Shown: positions 1 to 7,618 of the stretch, in pieces
Numbering within the stretch: the first letter of the stretch is position 1
Layout: each line of letters starts with the position of its first letter
NCBI RefSeq assembly: GCF_004765795.1
Contig: NZ_SBIV01000009.1
Coordinates: 62,001 to 126,000 of the forward strand
Length of the DNA stretch: 64,000 bases
Direction: 5' to 3'
Source of the DNA: Halorussus marinus
Lineage (GTDB): Archaea; Halobacteriota; Halobacteria; Halobacteriales; Haladaptataceae
The notes under the pieces: generated by a model
The model's database searches: none
Seen by the model: the letters and a program-made list of their open reading frames with translations, nothing else
What the model was told of the DNA's origin: nothing
Made by a program: the position numbers and the translations under genes

Positions 1-115
1 CGACCAGCGGCGTGCTCATCGCCCGGAGCACGCGGGGATGCACTTCGCTGGGACCGGGACCCATCAGCGTCCTGTCCGGGGGTGTCAGCTCGCCAACGGC
101 AGGTTTCTCTACCAT
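1..115 (-). CDS. class V aminotransferase, N-terminal part (runs off the window)
   Basis: Only the first 38 codons lie in the window. From the ATG at 113-115 the protein begins MVEKPAVGELTPPDRTL and then reads MGPGPSEVHPRVLRAMSTPL. The GPGP(S/T)xVxPRVLxAM(S/A)xPLxG block is the N-terminal signature of the class V PLP-dependent aminotransferases of the alanine-glyoxylate / serine-pyruvate type. The second ATG (62-64) is less likely, because a TATA-like element at 138-148 sits about 27 bases before the first ATG and fits a leaderless mRNA. The catalytic lysine and substrate site lie outside the window, so the exact substrate cannot be judged. Confidence 0.8.
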   Translation of the reverse strand, partial: MVEKPAVGELTPPDRTLMGPGPSEVHPRVLRAMSTPLV

Positions 116-137
116 GGGCCGTGATACCGCCCCCGGC

Positions 138-148
138 GACTAAAAGAC
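138..148 (-). promoter_or_regulatory. TATA-like element of the aminotransferase gene
   Basis: On the minus strand the sequence reads GTCTTTTAGTC, centred about 28-30 bases before the ATG at 115. This is the normal haloarchaeal spacing for a leaderless transcript. Confidence 0.5.
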
Positions 149-672
149 TTCCACCCGACCGCGGGGATTATTCGGCTGTTGTCGCGGGGCGTCGGTCGGG
201 TAACGCGGGATTGATGGACAGCCACTCGACCTGTCGCCGAGAAACAATCTGTTTCCCGAGCGAACGGGCGCGAACGGTCACGCCCGTTTATTCGGGATAC
301 CGGTGTAGCCGAGAGCGCCCGGGGATGAACGGGGGCGTCCGCCGGGCGAGAGTTCCCAACGACACGACCGGACTGCGGGAGACGCGCGGCGCCGACCGAC
401 GACCCGGCGGACGCGGTCCGGCCCGTCCGGGACCGATCACATGGGGGAGGGGTCGGTCCCGACGCGGCGGGGCCGTCGTCACGGGGGACGGCGGGTCGCC
501 GGTCGGCGCCGTTGCGCTCCGTACCGAGCCGTCGAGATCGAGGGGCCGAAGCGACCGGCGGCGGGCGAACCGTCGTCCGCCGGCCGGCGCATTTTCCGAT
601 TTCGGTGCGCGGGAGTCGAGCGTCGAGGCGCGCTGTTTTCAGACCGGTCGGGACCGAACGGGCGACAAGAGA

Positions 673-679
673 CTTATAT
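673..679 (+). promoter_or_regulatory. TATA-like element of the DUF457 gene
   Basis: CTTATAT lies 26-32 bases before the ATG at 705, consistent with a leaderless mRNA. It also supports a start here rather than at any upstream in-frame codon. Confidence 0.55.
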
Positions 680-704
680 CGCCCGAGCGCCAATCGACTA
701 CTCC

Positions 705-1667
705 ATGATGGTCGGCCACGCGATGGTGGCGTTCGCGCTCGCCACCGCCGTCGCGGCGCGGCGGTGGCCCGCCGAGCGAGCGCTGGCGTTCGGCGTCGTG
801 GCCGGCGGGTTCGCCGCGGTCCCCGACGTCGACATGGCGTACGCGATGTTCGGGCTCGCGCAGGCGGGCCTGGGCGGCGTCTGGGAGATGACGTCCGCGT
901 TCTGGGGGAGTTCGACGCTAGTCCACCGCGCGGTCACCCACTCGCTGGTCGTCGGCGCGGTCGGTGCGGTCGGGTTCGGACTCGCCGCCTGCGAGAGGTG
1001 GCCGGCCCGGCTCCTCGCGGTCGGGTTCGCGAGCGCCCTCGTCGCGGTCGCGTTCGCGACCGGGGGCGGACTCGCGGGCGCGATCATGACGCTGTTCGTA
1101 CTCTCGGGGCTCGCACTCGCGGTCGTCGCGGCCGGAACCACCGATCTCGGGCCGCGTGCGGTGGTCGTCGCCGCGCTCGTCGGGCTGTTGAGCCACCCCT
1201 TCGGCGACGTGTTCACCGGAACCCCGCCCGCGTTCCTCTATCCGTTCGAGCCGAGCCTGCTCGACGCCCGGGTGGTGTTGCACGCCGACCCGACGCTGAA
1301 TCTGGTGGGCGTGTTCGGGATCGAACTCGCCACCATCTGGGCGGCGGGCTACGTCTACCTCCGGGCGACCGACCGCCGGCTGTTCGCCCACGTCGACGCC
1401 CGCGCGGCGGTCGGGATCGCGTACGCCATCGCGGCGGTGGTGTTGCCCGCGCCCTCGGTCGACGGCTCCTATCAGTTCGTGTTCTCGATTCTGGCGCTCG
1501 GTTTCGTAGGCGTCGCGCCCCAACTGCTCCCGTCGCGGTCGATCCTGACCGCCGAGTGGCACGAGACGGTAACGTGGGCGCTGACGGGGCTGGGCGCGGT
1601 CAGCGTCGCGACGCTGGCGTACACGCTGACCTACCTCGCGTCGACGGGGTCGGCGTATTTCTTGTAG
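705..1667 (+). CDS. membrane-bound metal-dependent hydrolase, DUF457/YdjM family
   Basis: A 320-residue polytopic membrane protein. The family pattern is visible: an N-terminal GHAMVAFALA helix with a His, PDVD at about residue 45, HRAVTHSL at about 70, and LSHPFGDVFT at about 165. These His/Asp residues are the presumed metal ligands of the DUF457 (YdjM) family, whose substrate is not established. The start is one of two adjacent ATGs (705 or 708). The in-frame extension upstream is Arg-rich non-coding sequence. A second member of the family lies at 35212 in the glycan island. Family assignment is firm; function is unknown. Confidence 0.75.
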   Translation: MMVGHAMVAFALATAVAARRWPAERALAFGVVAGGFAAVPDVDMAYAMFGLAQAGLGGVWEMTSAFWGSSTLVHRAVTHSLVVGAVGAVGFGLAACERWPARLLAVGFASALVAVAFATGGGLAGAIMTLFVLSGLALAVVAAGTTDLGPRAVVVAALVGLLSHPFGDVFTGTPPAFLYPFEPSLLDARVVLHADPTLNLVGVFGIELATIWAAGYVYLRATDRRLFAHVDARAAVGIAYAIAAVVLPAPSVDGSYQFVFSILALGFVGVAPQLLPSRSILTAEWHETVTWALTGLGAVSVATLAYTLTYLASTGSAYFL

Positions 1668-1716
1668 AACCCCGAGACCCTCACATTTCTTGTAGCGGGA
1701 GTGAGAACCCCGGCGT

Positions 1717-2322
1717 ATGGCACGCCGCGCGCCGACGCTAGAGAGCGTGGTCGAAGACGAGCGAGTGAACGCGGGGCTCGCGTGGCTACTCGTCGCGTTC
1801 ATCCTTCTCGTGGTCGTCGAGAGCGCTCTCGACGGCGACTTCCTCTGGGCGGGGTTCGCGGCGTTCGTCGCGGGGGTGGCGATCGCCCCGGCCGCGATCT
1901 ACCGCGATCCCAACGCGATGCTCCCGTGGGAGGTGCTCGTGCTCGCCGCGCTCCCTCTGCTCGGCCGGGCGCTCGCGACGATGGTGCTCACCTCGCGGGT
2001 CGCAACCTACTTTTCGGTCGCGGCGCTCGCGCTCATCGTGGCGGTCGAACTCCACGCGTTCACGCCGGTGAAGATGACCCACTGGTTCGCGGTGCTGTTC
2101 GTGGTCGTCGCCACGATCGCGACCGCGGGCGTGTGGGCGGTCGTCCAGTGGCTCTCTGACATCTATCTCGGCACCGCGTTCATCCAGAGCGAGCACCGAC
2201 TCATGTGGGACTTCGTGGCGGCGACCGCGACCGGCGCGGCCGCGGGGGTCGTCTTCGAGTGGTACTTCCGACGGTTCGTCCGGATGGACCCGCGGCTCCC
2301 CGACGAGGTGAGCCGGCGATGA
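1717..2322 (+). CDS. haloarchaeal membrane protein, unknown function
   Basis: A 201-residue hydrophobic protein with about five predicted membrane segments and a basic C-terminal tail ([20 protein letters not shown]). Its stop overlaps the start of the next gene by ATGA, so the two are translationally coupled. I recognise no catalytic motif. The pairing with a YjdF-like membrane protein suggests a two-subunit membrane unit, but that is inference from position only. Confidence 0.6.
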   Translation: MARRAPTLESVVEDERVNAGLAWLLVAFILLVVVESALDGDFLWAGFAAFVAGVAIAPAAIYRDPNAMLPWEVLVLAALPLLGRALATMVLTSRVATYFSVAALALIVAVELHAFTPVKMTHWFAVLFVVVATIATAGVWAVVQWLSDIYLGTAFIQSEHRLMWDFVAATATGAAAGVVFEWYFRRFVRMDPRLPDEVSRR

Positions 2323-2981
2323 AGCTCCGAGACCGGCTCAGAATCTCCAAGCGCCGCCAAGAACAGCTGACCCGCGCGATGGAGCTGATACTGCTTGGCA
2401 TCTTTTTCATCGGGCTCGACCGGGGCCACGTCGGCATCATGGTCAACTCCACCATCGCGCTCGCGGTCACCTTTCTCCCGGCGGTGCTCGAACGCGACTA
2501 CGACATCCCGATGGACGCCGGGCTCACCCTCTGGATCACGAGCGCGGTGTTCCTCCACGTCGTCGGCACCCTCGGGCCGTACCAGAGCCGGATGACGGTC
2601 ATGGGGCTGGGATGGGACAGCGTGACTCACGCCCTCTCGTCGTCGCTCGTGGCCGCGATCGGCTACACGACCGCCCGCGCCATCGACCGCCACACCGACG
2701 ACGTCTACCTCCCGCCGAAGTTCATGTTCGTGTTCATCCTCATGTTCGTGATGGCGTTCGGCGTGGTCTGGGAGGTCATCGAGTTCGGCATCGCCGGCGT
2801 GGCCTCGATGACCGGGAGCACCTCGGTGCTCACCCAGTACGGACTCGAAGACACGATGCGTGACCTGCTGTTCGATGCGGTCGGCGGCCTCCTCGTGGCG
2901 GTGTGGGGCACCGCGTACCTCACCGACGTCGTCGGTGCCGTCGAGGAGCGCCTCGACAACCGCGGGCGACAGGCCGACTGA
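2319..2981 (+). CDS. membrane protein resembling the YjdF/DUF2238 family
   Basis: A 220-residue polytopic protein. The ATG at 2319 overlaps the preceding stop (ATGA) and is preferred to upstream in-frame codons, which extend into the preceding gene. The middle and C-terminal parts carry [22 protein letters not shown] and [19 protein letters not shown]. They follow the order of the DUF2238/YjdF signature (WDxxxH, then a helix with E..E, then D...D.xxDxxG). The conserved acidic and His residues would sit at membrane edges, but no reaction is known for the family. It is co-transcribed with the gene at 1717. Confidence 0.6.
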   Translation: MKLRDRLRISKRRQEQLTRAMELILLGIFFIGLDRGHVGIMVNSTIALAVTFLPAVLERDYDIPMDAGLTLWITSAVFLHVVGTLGPYQSRMTVMGLGWDSVTHALSSSLVAAIGYTTARAIDRHTDDVYLPPKFMFVFILMFVMAFGVVWEVIEFGIAGVASMTGSTSVLTQYGLEDTMRDLLFDAVGGLLVAVWGTAYLTDVVGAVEERLDNRGRQAD

Positions 2982-3000
2982 GCCCGCGACCGCCGGGTGG

Positions 3001-3007
3001 CTTTATG
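3001..3007 (+). promoter_or_regulatory. TATA-like element of the dodecin gene
   Basis: CTTTATG about 28-34 bases before the ATG at 3035. It lies just after the stop of the preceding gene, so dodecin has its own promoter. Confidence 0.5.
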
Positions 3008-3034
3008 ACAGTCTGGGACGAACGTCTACTCGCT

Positions 3035-3235
3035 ATGGTGTTCAAGAAGATCACGCTCATCGGTACGAGTCCCGAGAGCTTCGACGAGGCCGCAGACGAC
3101 GCCATCGACCGCGCGGAAGACACCCTCCAGAACATCAAGTGGGTCGAGGTCGACGAACTCGGCGTCGAACTCGGGAGCGTCGACGACCGAGAGTATCAGG
3201 CCGAGGTAACGGTCGCGTTCGAACTCGAAGCGTAG
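3035..3235 (+). CDS. dodecin, flavin-binding protein
   Basis: A 66-residue protein, the normal dodecin length. It reads [20 protein letters not shown] at the start and then [14 protein letters not shown], with the conserved Trp near residue 36 that stacks on the bound flavin. Dodecins assemble into hollow dodecamers. The halobacterial one binds riboflavin and is thought to store or quench it. The start at 3035 is set by the TATA-like element at 3001-3007 and by family length; longer in-frame extensions run into the preceding gene. Confidence 0.92.
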   Translation: MVFKKITLIGTSPESFDEAADDAIDRAEDTLQNIKWVEVDELGVELGSVDDREYQAEVTVAFELEA

Positions 3236-3314
3236 CACTCCCGGAAATATTCCCGGCCGAACCCGTTCGATTCTCGGCGTCACAATTATCATCCCGGGCC
3301 CGAAAGGGAGTGGT

Positions 3315-3683
3315 ATGAGTACCGACACCGCGCCGAACGGCGAGACCACGCCCCGAATCGAGGTGACCGAGACCGCCGCCGAGGAGGCGCTCGCGCTCCT
3401 CGACAGCGAGGGCCTCGACGCCGACGAGGCCGGTCTCCGGCTGTTCGTCCAGCAGGGGGGCTGTGCGGGCCTCTCGTACGGGATGCGGTTCGACGAGTCC
3501 GCCGAGGCCGACGACACCGTCTACGAGCACCACGACCTCCGGGTGTTCGTCGACCCCGCGAGTCTGAACTACATCGAGGGCAGCGTCGTCGACTACGAGG
3601 ACGGCCTTCAGGGTGCGGGCTTCCACGTCGAGAACCCCAACGTCGTCAGCGAGTGTGGCTGCGGCGAGAGCTTCCGGACGTAA
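3315..3683 (+). CDS. HesB/IscA-type iron-sulfur cluster assembly protein
   Basis: A 122-residue A-type carrier. The family's three cysteines are present: GGCAGLSYG at about residue 50 and ECGCGESF at the C-terminus, which together bind the iron-sulfur cluster or iron. The first 15 residues are a polar acidic extension typical of halophiles. A TATA-like AATTATC at about 3284-3290 lies 25-31 bases before the ATG, so the gene is probably monocistronic and leaderless. It delivers clusters to apo-proteins in the cytoplasm. One possible client class encoded in the window is SdhB; that link is inference. Confidence 0.88.
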   Translation: MSTDTAPNGETTPRIEVTETAAEEALALLDSEGLDADEAGLRLFVQQGGCAGLSYGMRFDESAEADDTVYEHHDLRVFVDPASLNYIEGSVVDYEDGLQGAGFHVENPNVVSECGCGESFRT

Positions 3684-3691
3684 GCCGGCGC

Positions 3692-3884
3692 CTACGCCGT
3701 CCCGTCGAGCGCGTCCGGATCGACCACCCGTACTGCGCATGGCGTCGAACCGCTCGTCGCCGAGTCGCGCGCCGTCGGTGATCCCGTAGACCTCGTCGTC
3801 GCCGAACTGGGACGCGACGAACCACCGGGCGACGAGCGCCCAGTAGTTGCAGTGGCGTACGGCGATCTCGACGCCGGACGCCAT
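3692..3884 (-). pseudogene. small haloarchaeal gene with a probable one-base frameshift
   Basis: From the ATG at 3884 one frame reads MASGVEIAVRHCNYWALVAR and continues to YGITDGARLGDERFDAMR with G/C at nearly all third positions, as in real genes here. It then turns into Arg-rich nonsense. At the same point (about 3740-3746) another frame takes over with VRVVDPDALDGTA and a stop at 3692. Removing one A in the GCGCAGTACG stretch would fuse them into one protein of about 64 residues. A TATA-like CTTTATGC on the minus strand at about 3925-3932 lies upstream. The family is not recognised. It is either a recent pseudogene or a sequencing error. Confidence 0.5.
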
Positions 3885-3977
3885 CTGTTTTCGTGTCGTC
3901 CGTTCACACTACGTCCAGCGGTCGCATAAAGCTCCGAGAACTACCGACAACGACCCGAACGTGGGTTCGGTCGGCTC

Positions 3978-5258
3978 TCAGTCGCCGCCGTCGAACCGCT
4001 TGCGGACGCTCTCGGCGTGGGCTTCGAGCCCTTCGGCTTCGGCGAGCGTCGTGATCGTCTCCGAGAGGTCGCCCAGTCCCGTCTCGTCGAGGCGCTGGAC
4101 CGTGGTCGAGCGCACGAACGTGTCGACCGACAGTCCGCCGGTGAGCTTCGCCAGCCCGTTCGTCGGCAGGACGTGGTTGGTCCCGCTGGCGTAATCGCCC
4201 GCCGCGACCGGGGTGTACGGCCCCAAAAAGACGCTCCCGGCCGAGTCGATCCGGTCGAGGATCGCCTCGTCGTCGTCGGCCTGAATCGAGAGGTGCTCGG
4301 CGGCGTACTCCTCGGCGAACAACACGGCCTCGCTCATCGAGCGCGCGACGAACAGCCCGCTGGTCTCGTTGTCGAGAGCCGCCCGGATCGTCTCGGTGCG
4401 CTCGCGTTCGGGAGCCTGCCGGTCGATCTCGTCGGCGACCGCCTCGGCGAGCGCCTCGTCGTCGGTCGCGAGCGCGACCGCCGCGTCCGGGTCGTGTTCG
4501 GCCTGCGCGAGCAGGTCGGCCGCGACCAGTTCGGGGTCGGCGGTGTCGTCGGCGACCACCAGCACCTCGCTCGGCCCCGCGAGGAAGTCGATCTCGACGT
4601 CGCCCCGGACCTCGGCCTTCGCCGCGGTGACCCACTTGTTGCCCGGCCCGACGATCTTCTGAACCCGATCGACCTGTTCGGTGCCGTAGGCCATCGCGGC
4701 GACCGCTTGGGCGCCCCCGACGCTGACCACGGTGTCGGCGCCGGCGACGTGGATCGCCGCGAGCGTCGCCGGGTTCAGTTCGTCGGCCGGCGGGGTCGCG
4801 ACCAGCACCTGCTCGACGCCCGCGACCGTCGCGGGGATCACGCCCATCAGCGCGCTGGAGGGGTAGGCCGCGGCCCCGCCGGGGACGTACACGCCGACGC
4901 GCTCGATGGGGCGAAACCGCCGGCCGAGTTCGCGGCCCTCGCCGAACGACTCGCGCCAGTCGTCGGGCGCTTGGGCCTCGTGGAACTCCCGGACGTTCCG
5001 AGCGGTGGCCTCGATCGCCGACCGGAGGTCGTCGTCGAGATCCTCGTAGGCGCGTTCGGCCGCGTCGGTCACGTCGAGGTTGCCGACTTCGACCCCGTCG
5101 AACTCCCGGCAGAACTCCCGGACCGCCACGTCGCCCTCCTCGCGGACGCGCGCGACGATGTCGCCGACGTCGTCCCGAACCGCCTCGATGCCGGCGTCCC
5201 GGTCGAACAGCGCTCGCCGGTCGTCCGGCCCGAGGTCCGCGATCTGTCGTGCGTTCAT
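3978..5258 (-). CDS. hisD: histidinol dehydrogenase
   Basis: A 426-residue enzyme of normal HisD length. It performs the last two steps of histidine synthesis, oxidising L-histidinol through histidinal to histidine with two NAD+. Landmarks in order are GVYVPGGAAAYPSS, VGGAQAVAAMAYGT, GPGNKWVTAAK, DFLAGPSEVLV, AQAEHDP (Gln and His zinc ligands) and AAGDYASGTNHVLPTNG (Asp zinc ligand), with a C-terminal LEAHAESVRKR segment. It is not beside other his genes, as is common in haloarchaea. The next gene on the same strand starts 850 bases upstream, so it probably has its own promoter. Confidence 0.97.
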   Translation of the reverse strand: MNARQIADLGPDDRRALFDRDAGIEAVRDDVGDIVARVREEGDVAVREFCREFDGVEVGNLDVTDAAERAYEDLDDDLRSAIEATARNVREFHEAQAPDDWRESFGEGRELGRRFRPIERVGVYVPGGAAAYPSSALMGVIPATVAGVEQVLVATPPADELNPATLAAIHVAGADTVVSVGGAQAVAAMAYGTEQVDRVQKIVGPGNKWVTAAKAEVRGDVEIDFLAGPSEVLVVADDTADPELVAADLLAQAEHDPDAAVALATDDEALAEAVADEIDRQAPERERTETIRAALDNETSGLFVARSMSEAVLFAEEYAAEHLSIQADDDEAILDRIDSAGSVFLGPYTPVAAGDYASGTNHVLPTNGLAKLTGGLSVDTFVRSTTVQRLDETGLGDLSETITTLAEAEGLEAHAESVRKRFDGGD

Positions 5259-5328
5259 ACCACGCGGTTCGGAGGCCGGGCGAAAAACGGTTTCCTTCCG
5301 GCCGGGGACCCGACCGGCGATCGACCGC

Positions 5329-6108
5329 TCAGACGTCGGGCGTCTCCATGATGTCGGGGACGCCGGCCGCGGTGATCGTCTCGCCGACCACGTAGGAGGC
5401 CGCGGGGCTGGCGAGGAACTGCGCGACGTCGGCGATCTCCTCGGACGTGCCGATCCGGCGTTCGACCTGCTCGCGGTCGATCTCGTCGGCGCTGACGCCC
5501 ATCTGGGACTCGACGCCCGGCGTGGCGACGAACCCGGGCGCGATGCAGTTGACCCGCACGTCGTCGCCGGCCCACTCGAACGCGAGCGTCGAGGTCAGGT
5601 TGATCACGCCCGCCTTGGCCGCGCCGTAGTGGCTCATGTGGGGCGCGCCCTTCTGGCCGGCGACGCTGGCGAGGTTGATCACCGCGCCGCCGCCGTCCTC
5701 GCGCATGCGCTCGCCGGCGACCTGCGTGCAGTGGTAGGTCCCGTGGAGGTTGATGTCCACGATGGTCTCCCAGCCGTTCTCGCTGATGTCCCCAAAGGAG
5801 GCCATGAAGCTCGCGCCCGCGTTGTTGACCAGCACGTCGACGCCGCCGAACTCCTCGACGGTCGCCTCGACCAGCGCCTCGACCGCGTCCCGGTCGGTCA
5901 CGTCGCACTCGACCGCGAGCGCCCGGCCCTCTCGGTCGCTGTCGGCGATGGCGTCGGCGACCGGGTCGACGTTGTCCTGCTCGCGCGAGCAGACCACCAC
6001 GTCGGCCCCGTCGGCGGCGAACCGCTCGGCGATCGCCTTCCCGATGCCCGAGCTCGCGCCCGTGACGATGGCGGTCCGACCGTCGACGCCGAACTGGTCG
6101 GTCGTCAC
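5329..6108 (-). CDS. short-chain dehydrogenase/reductase (FabG-like)
   Basis: A 259-residue classical SDR. It has TGASSGIGKA for NAD(P) binding, VNNAGASF, a catalytic Ser in INLASVAGQ, and YxxxK as HYGAAKAG, followed by NCIAPGFVATP. The start chosen is the GTG at 6106-6108, preceded seven bases upstream by GGAGGG, a good Shine-Dalgarno match; the in-frame extension above it is non-coding. With an acyl-CoA dehydrogenase next upstream and 3-hydroxyacyl-CoA dehydrogenase nearby, a role in 3-hydroxyacyl or 3-oxoacyl metabolism is likely. The substrate cannot be read from sequence. Confidence 0.88.
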   Translation of the reverse strand: MTTDQFGVDGRTAIVTGASSGIGKAIAERFAADGADVVVCSREQDNVDPVADAIADSDREGRALAVECDVTDRDAVEALVEATVEEFGGVDVLVNNAGASFMASFGDISENGWETIVDINLHGTYHCTQVAGERMREDGGGAVINLASVAGQKGAPHMSHYGAAKAGVINLTSTLAFEWAGDDVRVNCIAPGFVATPGVESQMGVSADEIDREQVERRIGTSEEIADVAQFLASPAASYVVGETITAAGVPDIMETPDV

Positions 6109-6147
6109 GCGCGTCCCTCCGTCCCGATCGCCGCGTTCGAAGCTACC

Positions 6148-6190
6148 ATTGTTAACACAATCTCCGTATTGTCGCCGATCGTTAATAAAG
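6148..6190 (-). promoter_or_regulatory. promoter and candidate operator of the SDR gene
   Basis: The minus strand carries a TATA-like CTTTATTAAC at about 6180-6190. Just downstream, across the expected transcription start, is the inverted repeat ATTGT-TAAC-ACAAT (6148-6161). A further ATTGT follows at 6168-6172. An inverted repeat over the start point suggests repressor control. The AsnC-like regulator at 10023 is the nearest candidate, by position only. Confidence 0.4.
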
Positions 6191-6256
6191 GTGGGCCGCG
6201 GTGCGGTCGCGACCGGTGCGAGACCAGATCGGGGCAGACCGAACGGGCTCGGCGAC

Positions 6257-7474
6257 TCAGCCGTCCCGATACCGAGTGAGGTGTTCGACCTCGCCGGCGT
6301 CGACGTCCTCGAAGGCGTCGCGCGCGATGACGCGCTTGTGGACCTCGTCGGCGCCGTCGATGATCCGGAACTGCCGGACGTTCTCGTAGAAGTCCGCCAG
6401 CGGGAGGTCCTTGCCGATGCCGTTGCCGCCACAGATCTGGACCGCGGTGTCGACGGCGTCCTGGACGACGTTGGCGGCGTAGGTCTTGCTCATCGCCACC
6501 TCGGTCCGGGCCTCCTCGCCGGCCGCGATCCGGTCGGCGGCGTGGCGAACGGTCGTCCGGACCGCGTGGAGGCGGGTCTCGGCCTCGGCGATTTCGAACC
6601 GGAGCGCCTGCTTCTCCGAGAGCGTCCCGTCGAACGCGCGCCGTTCTTCGGCGTAGGCCTTCGCGACGTCGAGGGCGCGCTCGGCCATCCCCGAAAAGCG
6701 CATGCAGTGGGTGAGTCGGGCGGGTCCGAGCCGCTGTTGGGAGATGGCGAACCCCGCGTTTTCGGCCCCGAGCAGGTTCTCCTCGGGGACCCGGACCCCG
6801 TCGTACCGGATCTCGGCGTGGCCGATCCCGGTGAGTCCGCCGCCGACGTGGGGCACGTCTCGGACGACCTCCACGCCGGGCGCGTCGGCGGGCACGAGGA
6901 AGATCGAACACCCCTCGTAGGGGTGGGCGTCGGGGTCGGTCCGCGCCATCACTAACAACACGTCGGCCTCGCTTCCCTGCGTGGTCCACCACTTGTGGCC
7001 GTCGATGACCCACTCGTCGCCGTCTTTCTCGGCGGTCGTGCGTATCATCTTGGGGTCGGAGCCGGCGCCGTCCATCGGCTCGGTCATCGAGAACCCCGAC
7101 CGGATCTCCCCGCGAGCGAGCGGCCCGAGCCACCGCTCTTTCTGGTCGTCGGTCCCCACCAGTTCGAGCGTGTGCATGTTGCCCTCGTCGGGCGCGTCGA
7201 CCCGGATCGCGGCGGCCCCGAGCAGGCTCCGACCCGCCTCCTCGAACAGCGCGAGCGCTTCCCGGAACCCGAGGCCGAGCCCGCCGTACTCCTCGGGAAT
7301 CTGGGGCGCGTACACGTCGTACTCGCGGGCCGCTTCCCGGAGGCTCTCGATCGTCTCGGCCGTGACGGGCGGGCCGCCGAGGTGCTCGCGCTCTACCGGT
7401 ATCACTTCCCGGTCGACGAACTCCCGAACTCGGTCGGCCACCGCCTCCCCGCTCGCTGGGTCGTCGTACTCCAT
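6257..7474 (-). CDS. acyl-CoA dehydrogenase
   Basis: A 405-residue flavoenzyme that makes 2-enoyl-CoA from acyl-CoA. It contains IPEEYGGLGLGF, FSMTEPMDGAGSDPKMIRTTA (FAD and substrate loop), GHKWWTTQGSEADVLLVMAR, QICGGNGIGKDLPLADFYENVRQFRI and the DGADEVHKRVIAR tail. The subfamily is the ACAD10/11-like or long-chain group rather than short-chain. The start at 7474 (MEYDDPASG) is preferred to 7492, because a TATA-like element at 7497-7508 fits a leaderless mRNA from 7474. It is divergent from the APH-like kinase gene, a pairing also seen as a fusion in eukaryotic ACAD10/11. Confidence 0.93.
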   Translation of the reverse strand: MEYDDPASGEAVADRVREFVDREVIPVEREHLGGPPVTAETIESLREAAREYDVYAPQIPEEYGGLGLGFREALALFEEAGRSLLGAAAIRVDAPDEGNMHTLELVGTDDQKERWLGPLARGEIRSGFSMTEPMDGAGSDPKMIRTTAEKDGDEWVIDGHKWWTTQGSEADVLLVMARTDPDAHPYEGCSIFLVPADAPGVEVVRDVPHVGGGLTGIGHAEIRYDGVRVPEENLLGAENAGFAISQQRLGPARLTHCMRFSGMAERALDVAKAYAEERRAFDGTLSEKQALRFEIAEAETRLHAVRTTVRHAADRIAAGEEARTEVAMSKTYAANVVQDAVDTAVQICGGNGIGKDLPLADFYENVRQFRIIDGADEVHKRVIARDAFEDVDAGEVEHLTRYRDG

Positions 7475-7496
7475 ACGCCAACGTCTCCGCAACGAT

Positions 7497-7541
7497 GTAA
7501 AAATATTACTCCGTTTCGGTTACTCGCGTAAGTACTATACC
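7497..7541. promoter_or_regulatory. divergent promoter region with a TTAC-N4-GTAA palindrome
   Basis: Between acyl-CoA dehydrogenase (minus) and the APH-like gene (plus) there is an A/T-rich TATA-like stretch for the minus gene (about 7497-7508). The perfect inverted repeat TTAC-TCGC-GTAA follows at 7520-7531, then ACTATAC (about 7533-7539) that could serve the plus gene. The palindrome between two opposing promoters is a plausible shared operator. Confidence 0.4.
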
Positions 7542-7618
7542 GGCGTTGGGCGTACAGTAGATCGACGCGGACCGTGGCCCAGGCGGGTCGCTCCGACGGC
7601 CGCATCCGACCACGAACC

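Larger units (their letters stand above)
116..704. other. 590-base intergenic region between divergent genes
   Basis: This GC-rich stretch separates the aminotransferase from the membrane hydrolase gene. Open frames across it are rich in Arg, Gly, Pro and Ser, lack a sensible codon pattern and match nothing I recognise. Apart from the two TATA-like elements at its ends (138-148 minus, 673-679 plus) I see no gene, tRNA or repeat. Confidence 0.6.
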
